Positions 8,863 to 16,852 are shown, counted from the first letter of the stretch. The stretch is 47,361 nucleotides of DNA from Verrucomicrobia bacterium UBA3841 (GCA_002392765.1 DGHT01000006.1:1-47361), one strand, 5' to 3'. A program made the numbers and translations. Notes: generated by a model not told the origin, from the letters alone.

Positions 8863-11033
8863 CTCACAATCTCCCATGCAAGGACGCCATTGCCGTCCGG
8901 GCCCTTCGTGTCCGCCGTGAACGAAAGAAAGCCCTTGTCGAACGCGCACGGGACTTCGCCGACGCGGCGTCCGGAAACGTCGAGCGCATGCACGCGGCAT
9001 TTCTTCGCGCCGTCGAGCGCGATGAACACGGGCAACCGCCGACGCTCCACGAGCGGACGCCCCGATTCGCCTTTCCGGAGGACGATCAGCCTGTCCGGAC
9101 CCGAATACGCCACGCCGTCGCGCTGCACGTCGACGAGCGCCAGGAAGAGCAGCCGCGAAGACCTTGCCACCGGTTTTGCATCCACCGACGTCAGGAACAC
9201 CGTGCCCTGCCTGTCGCCGAAATCGACTTTGAGCCGTCCGGCGGAAACCTTGCCCGACTCCGCGAACGCGGCGAACGAGCGCGGCGTCGCCAGGCGGAAC
9301 GAGCCATTGGCGGGATCGAAGCGAATGCTCCCCGGCTTCGGCTCGGCGGGCATCACTGTCGATGCCATCGCATCGGCAAGCGAGAGGCGCATCGCATCGG
9401 GCGTTTCTACGTTCGGCGCGGACGCGCCCACGCCCATGCGCCAAGCGGCGTCCCGGCCCCACGGCGGCGTCGTGCCGAGCGCCAGCCCCCCCTGCGGATG
9501 CACCGACTTCTCGTCGAGGACAAGCGCCAATCTTTCCTCCGACGGCGCAAGGTCGCCACGTGCAAGAAGGGCCGCGCCAACGCGCTCGGCGAGCAAGTTC
9601 AGGGGATCGACGGTGATGTCGAACCGACCCGTCGAACCGAAGAAATCTCCCTCGGCGACGTTCTTCAGGCTCTGCGCGTAGGCAAAGCGCCAAATGCCGG
9701 ACCAGCCTTGGAAGGCTGCAAGAGAGGCGAGCTTCAGGCTCGTGGCGCCGCGATACGGATTGGGCGCTCCGCAATTCGTCTCGGTAATTGCAAAGGGCCT
9801 GTTCCAGACACGCTTGAAAGCGGCGTCGATTGGCCCTTTCGGGCTGAGAAAAGGATTCTCGTTTCCGACGCGGGCCGGATACGGCCCCTTCGCGCGTCCC
9901 GGCTCGTAGGCGTGGACATCGACAAAGTCGTATGCCTCCGCGCGCACGAGGCTCAGCGCGGCGCTCTGCGCCGCGTTGCTCTCATTGGAAAGCGGGACCT
10001 TGAACCCAAGTTCGTCCTGCAGGAAGCGACGCGCCTTTGACACGAACGCGCGCTGCATGTCGGCGGCGAAGTCGCAGCACACCTGCGGCATCGTGTGCGC
10101 GTCCATGTCCTGATACTTGAGTCTCGGAAAGCGATCGACGTTTTCGCCAAGTTCGGGGTAGCAGTTCGGGTCTGCCGCGCGTTTCGCCGCGATCCAGCGA
10201 CGCCATGCCGCCTGGAACGGCTCGAGTTCGCGCAGTTCCTGCTGATGGAACGCGAAGGGCCCCTCGTTGACGAGCGTCATGCCGATCCACGCCGGTTCCT
10301 CCGCCCAGGTGCGGCCCGTGTAGGGATTGCGGTGCGAAAGCCACGACCGTGCGAATGCGCACCAGTGCGCAAACGCAGGCGGATGAAACATGAAGAGCGC
10401 CTTGGCCGCCCGCGAATAGGCGGGTCCGTCCCGGTCGATCCCGACATCGCGCCACGATACGTTGCGCGACACATAGAGATCGCTTTCAATGTAGATGCCG
10501 CGCTTGAACAGCTCCGCCGCAAAGAAGTCGAGCCTGTCGACGGCCTCGGGGTCAAGGTCTGTCACGCCCAGCCGGTCCTTGCCGCCGACAAGTCCGCCGT
10601 CGTGGTGATGGATGCGCACGGCGTTGTAGCCGATGGCCGAAAGGCGCTCGGCCAGCACAACCGCCGTCTCGTGGTCTGGAAAGTTTGCGTCGTTGCAGAG
10701 GTTCGCGCCCCAGAAGCGCTGCGGAACGCCGGGAAGCCGCTCGAACTCGAAGTGGCCGCCTTTCGCGACGACGCGCCCGAACTTGCCCGCCGGCGCGTGG
10801 CGATGCGCGAGTTTCGAGAAGTCAAGCGCCGATCCCGGCTCAACCGCCTTGCGGCACTCGAACGGGATCCACCCCTCGCCGGCGGCAATGACGAACTCGC
10901 CGGAGCCAAGCTCCGACGCCGTGACCGGCGCCGACGCGTCCAAAGCGGTGTCAATCTCGCCCGTCGGCTCGGCAGCGCATGCCGAAAGCCCGGCAAACGC
11001 CACAAGCTGCGCAGCTCTGCAAAACCGCTTCAT
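8859..11033 (-). CDS. Secreted clan-A glycoside hydrolase (GH5-like), probable lipoprotein
   Basis: A 724-residue enzyme beginning with a signal peptide that ends in a lipobox-like LSAC, so it is probably lipid-anchored. A TIM-barrel follows: RFWGANLCND, GYNAVRIHHHD, then MTLVNEGPF (expected acid/base Glu) and AITETNCG (expected nucleophile Glu), the two-strand arrangement of clan GH-A. The C-terminal 250 residues form beta-rich accessory domains ending in GNGVLAWEIVR. The precise family and substrate cannot be read from this; cellulase- or mannanase-like GH5 relatives are the closest general match. It overlaps the upstream gene by ATGA and the downstream GH2 gene by ATGA, and its final codons (TGG GAG ATT) supply the GGGAGA site for that next gene. 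Confidence 0.75.
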   Translation of the reverse strand: MKRFCRAAQLVAFAGLSACAAEPTGEIDTALDASAPVTASELGSGEFVIAAGEGWIPFECRKAVEPGSALDFSKLAHRHAPAGKFGRVVAKGGHFEFERLPGVPQRFWGANLCNDANFPDHETAVVLAERLSAIGYNAVRIHHHDGGLVGGKDRLGVTDLDPEAVDRLDFFAAELFKRGIYIESDLYVSRNVSWRDVGIDRDGPAYSRAAKALFMFHPPAFAHWCAFARSWLSHRNPYTGRTWAEEPAWIGMTLVNEGPFAFHQQELRELEPFQAAWRRWIAAKRAADPNCYPELGENVDRFPRLKYQDMDAHTMPQVCCDFAADMQRAFVSKARRFLQDELGFKVPLSNESNAAQSAALSLVRAEAYDFVDVHAYEPGRAKGPYPARVGNENPFLSPKGPIDAAFKRVWNRPFAITETNCGAPNPYRGATSLKLASLAAFQGWSGIWRFAYAQSLKNVAEGDFFGSTGRFDITVDPLNLLAERVGAALLARGDLAPSEERLALVLDEKSVHPQGGLALGTTPPWGRDAAWRMGVGASAPNVETPDAMRLSLADAMASTVMPAEPKPGSIRFDPANGSFRLATPRSFAAFAESGKVSAGRLKVDFGDRQGTVFLTSVDAKPVARSSRLLFLALVDVQRDGVAYSGPDRLIVLRKGESGRPLVERRRLPVFIALDGAKKCRVHALDVSGRRVGEVPCAFDKGFLSFTADTKGPDGNGVLAWEIVR

Positions 11034-12592
11034 GGCGAGATCTCCCCTCGGTCAAGTTCCACGGCGCACCGCTCCGCCACGAAGCACGGCGAATCGTAGG
11101 CGGGGATGCGCACGAAGGTGATCCCGTCCGCATGGACGATCTGGTTCTCCTGCGGAATCTCGTAGACCCAGCCTGTCATCAAATCGCACCAGACGGGTTC
11201 CTTGAACGGCTGGCCGCGCCACTCGAAAACGACTTCGCGCGTCGTGAAGGAGTCCCCCGGCACGCCCGACGCAGGGTCGATCTGCGCGTCGTACTCGGTC
11301 TTGCTGTCGGGATGGCGCGTGCAGATCATGCGCCCGCGCTCCCAGAACACGAACAGCGGCTCGCCCGCCTGCGTTGCATATTCGAACAGCGACAGGGACG
11401 GGTCGGACGACGAGACGCGAGGCTCCTTCACGCGCGTCACGCGGGCGTTGAAGACCGACATCATGTTCTGGATCGCGTAGTAGGCGCGCTTCACCTGGAT
11501 GACGTCGTTGTGCGCGTTCAGCCGAAGATACCCCTTGCGGTTGCAAAAGTAGGTCGGGAACGTCGGCGGACGGTAGTTGATGTCCACGATGCAGAAGAGT
11601 CCCGATTCCAGGTCGTGTCCGAGGTCGCCCAGCGCGCGGCGCAGGTCGTACTTCGCCTGGCTCGTCTCGCTCCAGGGGATGAAGCGCAGCGCAAACGCCG
11701 CGCCGAACTCGCTCGGCGCGCCGTTTTCGCCCTGGCGCAGCCGTGCGCCCGGCGCGTATTTCGCCACCACGTCCTTGCGCAGACGGTCGTCCTCGTACGA
11801 CCGGTCCGGATTGGCGATGTAGCCGTGGTAGACGAACGTGTCGAACAGGTGCGCATCCTCCCCCATCGGCTTGATGCAGGACTCCAGCCGCTCCGCCGTC
11901 GACCAGGCAAGCGAGAGTCCGTGCAGCCGGCACTCCGGCATGTGGCGGCGGAGAATCTTCGCGCTGCGCACGTTGAAGGCCGCGATCTTGTCCGGCGTGT
12001 TCACCATGATCAGGTTGTCCGGCTCGTTCCACATCGCCCACTCGTTGACGCGCCCCTTGAAGTGCCCGCCCAGGAAGTCGACCCAGCGGTCCCACGCCTC
12101 CAGGCCTTCGGGCGTATTGGGAATGCCGTCAGAAAGGCCGGCGCCGCCCGCGCCGGGATAGATCGGATTGCCGTAGCTCAGTTCCAGAAGCGGCTCAATG
12201 CCGTGCGCAAGGCACCAATCGACGATGTGGTCGAGCCAGGCGACGTCTATCTTGCCCTTTTCGCGTTCGCTCTTCGCCCATCCGGTCATGATGCGGATCT
12301 TGTTCACGCCAAGCGGCGCAAGGTAATCGCGGTACTTGTCGAAGTCAACGAAGTCGCGGTCAACCGGCGCGCCGTCGATCGTGAAGTTCGAGGGGCCGAC
12401 CTCGCGTACGCTCTTCGGCTTGAGGCAGCCTATCTTCTTCAGCGAAACCTGCAACGCCGTCGCGTTGCGGTCGGGGCCTGTCTTGACGAGCGGCGGCATT
12501 GCGCCGTAGGCGGCAGTGGAGAGCTCCACCTCGCCCAATGCCGAGATCGCCGCCGCGAAGGCCGCCGCCATGACCATCGTTGTCTTCATCAT
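11030..12592 (-). CDS. Secreted clan-A glycoside hydrolase (GH39-like)
   Basis: A 520-residue exported enzyme and the first gene of the degradation operon. After a signal peptide comes a TIM barrel with GVNKIRIMTGW, EWAMWNEPDN (acid/base Glu in the NEP motif typical of GH39, GH5 and GH10) and LRQGENGAPSE (candidate nucleophile Glu), then a beta-rich C-terminal region. GH39 enzymes are beta-xylosidases, alpha-iduronidases and relatives; the substrate here is unknown. No clear ribosome site precedes the ATGATG start. A diverged fragment of the same family survives as a chimera at 14420-14740, so the gene family was once present in at least two copies here. Confidence 0.7.
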   Translation of the reverse strand: MMKTTMVMAAAFAAAISALGEVELSTAAYGAMPPLVKTGPDRNATALQVSLKKIGCLKPKSVREVGPSNFTIDGAPVDRDFVDFDKYRDYLAPLGVNKIRIMTGWAKSEREKGKIDVAWLDHIVDWCLAHGIEPLLELSYGNPIYPGAGGAGLSDGIPNTPEGLEAWDRWVDFLGGHFKGRVNEWAMWNEPDNLIMVNTPDKIAAFNVRSAKILRRHMPECRLHGLSLAWSTAERLESCIKPMGEDAHLFDTFVYHGYIANPDRSYEDDRLRKDVVAKYAPGARLRQGENGAPSEFGAAFALRFIPWSETSQAKYDLRRALGDLGHDLESGLFCIVDINYRPPTFPTYFCNRKGYLRLNAHNDVIQVKRAYYAIQNMMSVFNARVTRVKEPRVSSSDPSLSLFEYATQAGEPLFVFWERGRMICTRHPDSKTEYDAQIDPASGVPGDSFTTREVVFEWRGQPFKEPVWCDLMTGWVYEIPQENQIVHADGITFVRIPAYDSPCFVAERCAVELDRGEISP

Positions 12593-12613
12593 TCTATTTC
12601 AAGTTGTGATTTG

Positions 12614-12627
12614 TGAACAGCTGTTCA
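12614..12627. promoter_or_regulatory. 14-bp perfect palindrome in the leader of the hydrolase operon
   Basis: TGAACAGCTGTTCA is perfectly symmetric and lies between the predicted -10 box and the first gene of the operon, where an operator or attenuating site would act. LacI-family operators have this kind of even symmetry, but no matching regulator is identifiable in the window. Confidence 0.45.
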
Positions 12628-12650
12628 TTACTACAAGTCGCGATGAGAAA

Positions 12651-12656
12651 ATTATA
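12651..12656 (-). promoter_or_regulatory. -10 box (TATAAT) of the polysaccharide-degradation operon
   Basis: On the minus strand the sequence reads TATGATATAAT, placing a start of transcription near 12643 and a leader of about 50 bases. No convincing -35 hexamer lies 16-18 bases upstream, which would suit an activator-dependent promoter. Words resembling TTGCATCCCATTA lie just upstream at 12667-12678 and 12699-12711. Confidence 0.55.
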
Positions 12657-12703
12657 TCATAATCCCTTGCATCTAATAATCCCATTGAAGAATAATCATA
12701 CAT

Positions 12704-12720
12704 CCCATTTAGGAAATGGG
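12704..12720. repeat. Small hairpin CCCATTT-AGG-AAATGGG
   Basis: A perfect 7-bp stem with a 3-base loop upstream of the operon promoter. It could end transcription arriving from the ATPase gene (minus strand) or be part of an operator. No T-run follows it. Confidence 0.4.
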
Positions 12721-12754
12721 CGTCGAGGCGAGACATGTGGTAGCGTTTTAGGGC

Positions 12755-12802
12755 TTATTCCCGAAAGAGGTCGTCGAGCAGGAAGACTGGCTGGTAAACA
12801 AG
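12755..12802 (-). other. Possible 3' remnant reading ..PVFLLDDLFRE, directly after the ATPase stop
   Basis: Immediately after the TAA of the DUF234 ATPase the same frame continues as LVYQPVFLLDDLFRE to a second TAA. A similar ending, VTLDDLFRK, occurs at 16991-17056. The two may be tails of a lost gene type, or a chance resemblance. Confidence 0.3.
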
Positions 12803-14230
12803 TTAAGCAAAAAAACGATCGGCAGGTATGAGGAAATCAAAATAACGATCTGCCGCGACCGAAGGCGAAAGCCTGCCGTCGTAAACAAGCGCAGTCCGCA
12901 AGGAAAGGTTGGGACCAAACTTTAGCTTTCGTATCTTTGCATCAACCTCGTCGATGATTTCATGGCCGATTTCTCGACGACGCTTTATCTCTACCACCAT
13001 GAGCGTGCGCTGTGTCTGTATCATCAAGTCGATCTGGCATTTCTCTCGGCCTGCAGTTGCCCGCTGGAAGAAAGGCGCGGCAGACAGCACAAGAGACTCT
13101 TCAAGCCCGAGCATTGGAAATAGCGTCTGCAGGTTTGCCAAGACCAGGTTCTCGAACTGAAGTCCAAACATCGCATCAAGCCCCTTTAGCTGCTCAAGCG
13201 ACGAGAACTCAAACGCGTCCTTCTCAACCATCTGCCGCCGAGGTTCGATGTAATGGAGATAAAAACGGGTATAGTTGTCGGAGATCCTGAACCGTTCCTC
13301 GCGAGAAGGCTCTCCTGTACACGGATTGAGTCCGCCGTCGCCTGCAACATATCCCGCCATGCGCAAATCCTTCAATGCGCGGGCGTAGCTTCCATTTGGA
13401 GTCTTGCCGTCGATCTCCGCAAGTTCAGATGCGGACTTCGAACCAGACATCAGCAACCTCAATATCCGCCCTCTTGTTTTCGCCCTGCGTCCGAACACGC
13501 CATTAAAAGTTTCATCGAATTCACGGAACAGGATGCCCCTCGGCATAAAGCACATTCGACGAACATTCTCATCAACGGACAACTCTGGCCTTACGTCTTC
13601 AAGATACTTTGGCACGCCACCAATAACGGACAAAAGATCGATTTTCTCCCGTGTGGACATCCTGGCCCCCGCCGGTCCCAACATCTGCTGGCACTGCAAA
13701 GGCGTAAGTTCCTTGAGCTCTATGTCAAGCGAATCCCGTCCGACAAATCCGATTGAATCGAGAATGTTCTCCGCAATCCAGGCCGACACCGAACCGCAAA
13801 GAACGAACACAAGATTCGGGTGCTTGCGGAATTTCCTATCCCATGCTTCCTTAAAATATCCGGCGAAGTCAGGATTGTATCCGCCAAGCCATGAGATTTC
13901 ATCCAAAAGCACGACAGTCCTGCGGTCAGATTTCAACAACTCGTCCAATTGGGCAAAAGCCAATGACCACGTAGGTGCATAGACAGCCTCGCGGCCATAG
14001 TACTCTGCGACCTTCTCGCAAAACCATCGACGTTGCACGGCATCCGTCATGCCTTTTCTTGGAGCCAGTCCCTCAATGCAGAAGAACCTATCCGCACCCC
14101 TTGCGGCAAACTCTTCGATCAGAGTTGACTTGCCTATGCGACGGCGCCCTCGGCAAGTCACCAAGGCACCATGGTCACGCCCCCACAGTGCGTCAAGATC
14201 TTTCAAATCGCGCTCTCTACCAACAAACAT
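12803..14230 (-). CDS. AAA ATPase with C-terminal DUF234 nuclease-like domain
   Basis: A 475-residue cytoplasmic ATPase of the archaeal-type P-loop family. It has Walker A CRGRRRIGKST (Lys about 34), Walker B VVLLDEISWL (Asp 110, Glu 111), the sensor-like LCGSVSAW, a winged-helix-like middle part and a C-terminal DUF234 region. Within the latter, CQIDLMI...VVEIKRR matches a PD-(D/E)XK nuclease-type core. The role of this family is not established; such genes are common, often mobile, and variable in gut bacteria. It has a strong AGGAGGA ribosome site and its own promoter at 14257-14285. Its surroundings are decayed and repeat-rich, which fits a recent arrival independent of the flanking sugar operons. 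Confidence 0.85.
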   Translation of the reverse strand: MFVGRERDLKDLDALWGRDHGALVTCRGRRRIGKSTLIEEFAARGADRFFCIEGLAPRKGMTDAVQRRWFCEKVAEYYGREAVYAPTWSLAFAQLDELLKSDRRTVVLLDEISWLGGYNPDFAGYFKEAWDRKFRKHPNLVFVLCGSVSAWIAENILDSIGFVGRDSLDIELKELTPLQCQQMLGPAGARMSTREKIDLLSVIGGVPKYLEDVRPELSVDENVRRMCFMPRGILFREFDETFNGVFGRRAKTRGRILRLLMSGSKSASELAEIDGKTPNGSYARALKDLRMAGYVAGDGGLNPCTGEPSREERFRISDNYTRFYLHYIEPRRQMVEKDAFEFSSLEQLKGLDAMFGLQFENLVLANLQTLFPMLGLEESLVLSAAPFFQRATAGREKCQIDLMIQTQRTLMVVEIKRRREIGHEIIDEVDAKIRKLKFGPNLSLRTALVYDGRLSPSVAADRYFDFLIPADRFFA

Positions 14231-14256
14231 ACATTCCTCCTCGATTGTTGGCTCAT

Positions 14257-14285
14257 ATTATCACATATATTTGCCGAAATGTCAA
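14257..14285 (-). promoter_or_regulatory. Promoter of the DUF234 ATPase gene
   Basis: On the minus strand: TTGACA (14285-14280), 17 bases, then TGTGATAAT with an extended -10 (GATAAT at 14262-14257). This is the closest match to the textbook sigma-70 promoter in the window. Confidence 0.7.
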
Positions 14286-14292
14286 TTGCAAT

Positions 14293-14391
14293 TTTTCTTC
14301 TAATTCAAAAAACTATAATTAGAAGAAAAGTTTGGACGGCTATTTCAACTATATTCTTTCTTCTATTTAGCAAAAGCGGAATTAGAAGAAA
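14293..14391. repeat. Two tandem inverted-repeat units (TTCTTCTAATT / AATTAGAAGAA)
   Basis: The first unit is a perfect 13-bp inverted repeat (14293-14305 with 14317-14329, 11-base spacer). A second, imperfect unit (about 14357-14391) repeats the same arms about 64 bases on. The block is AT-rich, lies just upstream of the DUF234 ATPase promoter, and could bind a regulator or mark an element end. Confidence 0.55.
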
Positions 14392-14419
14392 TATTCGAAC
14401 CAAAGCCCAACCCGAATTT

Positions 14420-14740
14420 CTAAAAATACCCGCCCTTGTCGATGATCTCGCTGATGGTGTCGCCCTGACGCAGTTTCGCCGCGGGGTTGTACTTCGCAAG
14501 AACGGCCTTCTGCCTTTCGACATTGGCGTAGGACGACTCCGGAGCGGGCGCATAGCCGTGGTAGATGATCCAGTCGAAGAGCTTCACGTCATCCCCCATT
14601 GCCTTCAGGCATTCCTCGAGAAAGGCGGGATCGTTGCGCGCAAGAGAAAGTCCGGCGATCCGGGAATCGGGTATGTTGCGCTTCTCGGAAAGCCTCAAAG
14701 GAGGCTTCGGTTCTTCCACACTGCAGGCGGGAATAGCGAC
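14420..14740 (-). pseudogene. Chimeric remnant: GH39-like fragment fused to the tail of the RraA-like gene
   Basis: The open frame contains a stretch (about 14473-14700) clearly related to the middle of the GH39-like enzyme at 11030-12592: IPDSRIAGLSL matches MPECRLHGLSL, and DWIIYHGYAPAPESSYA matches DTFVYHGYIANPDRSYE. At the shared residues RQG it switches to GDTISEIIDKGGYF and a stop. Bases 14421-14472 are nearly identical to 17186-17237, the 3' end of the RraA-like gene (two differences). The beginning of the frame is repeat-like and has no family match. It is a deletion or recombination product between duplicated copies of the two genes and is not expected to be functional. Confidence 0.75.
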
Positions 14741-14775
14741 GCCAGCGTTCTTGAGCCACAAAAAACCATTCCTAT

Positions 14776-14823
14776 TACAATTCCGCAACCGTAAAATCAG
14801 GGTTTTAATACAATTCCGCATCC
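14776..14823. repeat. Direct repeat TACAATTCCGCA(A/T)CC, two copies
   Basis: Copies at 14776-14790 and 14809-14823, 33 bases apart, in a stretch with no gene. Confidence 0.4.
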
Positions 14824-14858
14824 AACAAAATGCCACTATTTGACAATTACGGATCTAA

Positions 14859-14883
14859 ACCACTATAGAGCCCTCATAGTGGT
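14859..14883. repeat. Inverted repeat ACCACTAT-n9-ATAGTGGT
   Basis: A perfect 8-bp stem with a 9-base loop in gene-free sequence. It could be a weak terminator or protein-binding site. A further 11-base inverted pair (CGATAGCCGCC at 14900-14910 with GGCGGCTATCG at 14990-15000) encloses the next 100 bases. Confidence 0.4.
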
Positions 14884-14994
14884 CCAAACGCCCTTTTCCC
14901 GATAGCCGCCGCCACGACCATTATTTTCATATATCGGTTCAATGTCTCAATTTGGAAAGTTTTCGTAACAAACAAGGCAACAAGAATCGGGCGG

Positions 14995-15149
14995 CTATCG
15001 TGAGATTTTAAAAACCAACTTCTCCGGAATAGAGTCTGGCGCGACGAACATCGCCATATAGACTGGCGCGTATGTTATCTTGCCGACTCGCTCAACATTC
15101 TCGTTTGACAGTACAATTGCCTCGTTGATCGGATTTTTCGTTTAAGCAT
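14995..15149 (-). pseudogene. Small gene disrupted by a one-base shift in an A-run
   Basis: An ATG at 15149, with AAGGGAG upstream and a TATAAA box further up, opens a frame that drifts after CGAAAAATCC. Adding one A to that run would give a 51-residue protein ending TYAPVYMAMFVAPDSIPEKL and then VFKISR, with protein-like composition. No family is recognised. It may be the last part of a larger lost gene, driven by the left copy of a duplicated promoter. Confidence 0.45.
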
Positions 15150-15176
15150 GATTTTCTCCCTTAACTGCGCGTTTTA

Positions 15177-15365
15177 TATCATAAAACTGACGAAGATACA
15201 ATGGCCCAAATCACGAATCATCGTTTTATTATTCGCCTTTCTTACACGAATCACCGTTTTGATATGCGCATTTGTTACGCGAATCATCGTTTTTGTCAGA
15301 ATTGCCGAAGAAACAGACTCATCATCCCCCGCCATAGTAGGTGTTGAGCCAAGAATCACAGCAGC
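15177..15365. repeat. Left copy of a duplicated promoter-proximal region, with internal repeats
   Basis: The ends of this stretch match 16857-16985: TATCATAAAACT, the following AGA(T/C)(A/G)CAATGG(C)CAAATCACGAATC stretch, and later AATTGCCGAAGAAAC. The left copy is longer because a block around CGAATCATCGTTTT occurs three times (near 15213, 15247 and 15280). On the minus strand it still carries TTGTAT-17-TATAAA. The two copies flank the DUF4143 ATPase gene. Confidence 0.6.
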
Positions 15366-15380
15366 GATTTTTTTCGCGCG

Positions 15381-15407
15381 ATATTGGCAAGCGCGACTTG
15401 CCAATAT
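15381..15407. repeat. 11-bp perfect inverted repeat (ATATTGGCAAG / CTTGCCAATAT)
   Basis: A 5-base loop separates the arms, and a third TATTGGCAAT word follows at about 15415. It may be a regulator site or a hairpin; no gene is adjacent on either side. Confidence 0.45.
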
Positions 15408-15491
15408 TGGAATATATTGGCAATCAAACAACCCCAAACAACAAATCTTGACCGCGATTTGGTCAATATGGCATATTGAAATTCATAATAA

Positions 15492-15526
15492 TGACCAAAT
15501 CTCATGTTTAAGATGAGATTTGGTCA
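15492..15526 (-). terminator. 14-bp perfect hairpin downstream of the DUF4143 ATPase gene
   Basis: TGACCAAATCTCAT and ATGAGATTTGGTCA are separated by 7 bases. The hairpin lies 48 bases past the ATPase stop and is followed, on the minus strand, by an AT-rich tail. The stem is not GC-rich, so an operator is also possible; GATTTGGTCA occurs once more at about 15459. Confidence 0.5.
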
Positions 15527-15573
15527 AAATCAAACGTCCAGATTTGCGAGCTTAGGGAAAAATGAACAGCAGG

Positions 15574-16785
15574 TCAATACAGGAAGCCGAAGAGCCAAAG
15601 CGGGATTTTGTTTCCGATACCGAGTTCTATTCCGTCGTTGACGACGAAACTGTCAGGCTTGTCCTTGATCTGGCCGAAGCCCTTGCCGCGCCCTCCTATT
15701 TCGAAAAGCCATTTTCCGTCAATCACGAAATCCCCCTGTTCCGGCGACTCGACGTCATGTCCCGCCGCGCGCAACTGATTGGCAAAGAACGTCTCTCTGA
15801 CGGCGCCGATGTCAGGCATCGGCACAAGTGCATGCATCAGGTTCGTGTCGCCGAGGAAAACCTTGCCCGGACGCGACAGCCGCTTCAGTTTCAGCGATCC
15901 CGATTCCACCGTCGCAAACAGTTCCGCACGCTCAAGCGCAGCGAGCAGCTTCAATCCCAGATTGCGGTTGGTCTCGAGTTCGCGGTAGAGTTCCGACATG
16001 TTCGGCTGCCGAGGACAGTCGCGGGCGAGCACCATGAGCATCTTCTTCGCCTTGCGCACCGTTGCAGTCGTAACGTCCTCGACGGACGGAAGATCCACGT
16101 CCAGCACATTGTTGACGATTGCGACAAGCCGTTCCTGGAACTGGCTGCTGACGTCCCTGAAAATCGGATAGTATCCGCATTTCAGATACTTCTCAAAGAG
16201 CGGCAGGACCTTCGCTTTGTCGCATATTTCGCCAGCGATTGCGCGGTGCGCGGCGAACAGTTCGCCAAGCCCAAGCGGCGAACGTTCAAGCACGCCTTCA
16301 AGCGAAAGGAACTCCCGGAACGACAACCCTTTCAGGGAGTAGACGGCCTGCCGTCTAGAAAGATCGGCATCCCCTTTGCTGATTTTGAGAATGGACGACC
16401 CGCTGTAGACAACGTTCAGTTTCGGATAGCAATCGGTAATTGTCTTGACGATGCGCGACCATTCCGGCAGATGATGCACCTCATCTATGAACAGATGGGT
16501 ATAGCCATGCGTATAGAAATATTCGACGGCGTCAAGCATGTCATGCGACGAAAACCAGATGTGGTCTGCAGGAAGGTAGACCGCCTTTCCGCTGCGCACG
16601 CCAAACGACTCCCGGATATGCTGAAGAATCAATGTTGTCTTGCCGACGCCCTTCGGCCCCTTGATGCAGACAAGCCTATCCTTCCAGTCAATCATTGAAT
16701 ACAAATAACGCCGAAAGCCCATCGAGACTTCAGCAACAAGCCTGTCTGAAGCATCCAGCAACGGTATGATATCCGCATTTTCCAT
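15574..16785 (-). CDS. AAA ATPase of the AAA_14 / DUF4143 family
   Basis: A 403-residue cytoplasmic ATPase. It has Walker A IKGPKGVGKTT (Lys about 49), Walker B HLFIDEVHHL, the sensor-type VYSGSSIL, and a C-terminal DUF4143 region with FFANQLRAAG, DFVIDGKWLFEIGGRGKG. Proteins of this type are abundant in anaerobes and their cellular role is not established; the C-terminal domain resembles restriction-endonuclease-like folds. The start follows AAGGG with six bases of spacing, and a TTGCGT-17-TATAAT promoter lies at 16853-16881. It stands alone, flanked by duplicated sequence, unrelated to the sugar genes on either side. Confidence 0.85.
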   Translation of the reverse strand: MENADIIPLLDASDRLVAEVSMGFRRYLYSMIDWKDRLVCIKGPKGVGKTTLILQHIRESFGVRSGKAVYLPADHIWFSSHDMLDAVEYFYTHGYTHLFIDEVHHLPEWSRIVKTITDCYPKLNVVYSGSSILKISKGDADLSRRQAVYSLKGLSFREFLSLEGVLERSPLGLGELFAAHRAIAGEICDKAKVLPLFEKYLKCGYYPIFRDVSSQFQERLVAIVNNVLDVDLPSVEDVTTATVRKAKKMLMVLARDCPRQPNMSELYRELETNRNLGLKLLAALERAELFATVESGSLKLKRLSRPGKVFLGDTNLMHALVPMPDIGAVRETFFANQLRAAGHDVESPEQGDFVIDGKWLFEIGGRGKGFGQIKDKPDSFVVNDGIELGIGNKIPLWLFGFLY

Positions 16786-16852
16786 TTCTTACCCTTATTT
16801 CGTCTTTGTAAATACTAATCAACGACACAAATTAGTCTTTAGAAGTATGAAT

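Larger units (their letters stand above)
15150..15573. other. Gene-free stretch of 424 bases: promoter copy and inverted repeats
   Basis: No coding sequence is supported here. It contains a diverged copy of the upstream region of the DUF4143 ATPase gene, an 11-bp inverted repeat (15381-15407) and a 14-bp inverted repeat (15492-15526), each described separately. Confidence 0.6.

Noticed and set aside
15200..15300. Evenly spaced repeats as a CRISPR array
   Set aside because: Only three units of about 14 bases with unequal, AT-rich spacers, no cas genes nearby, and the units are a local expansion of a duplicated promoter region.
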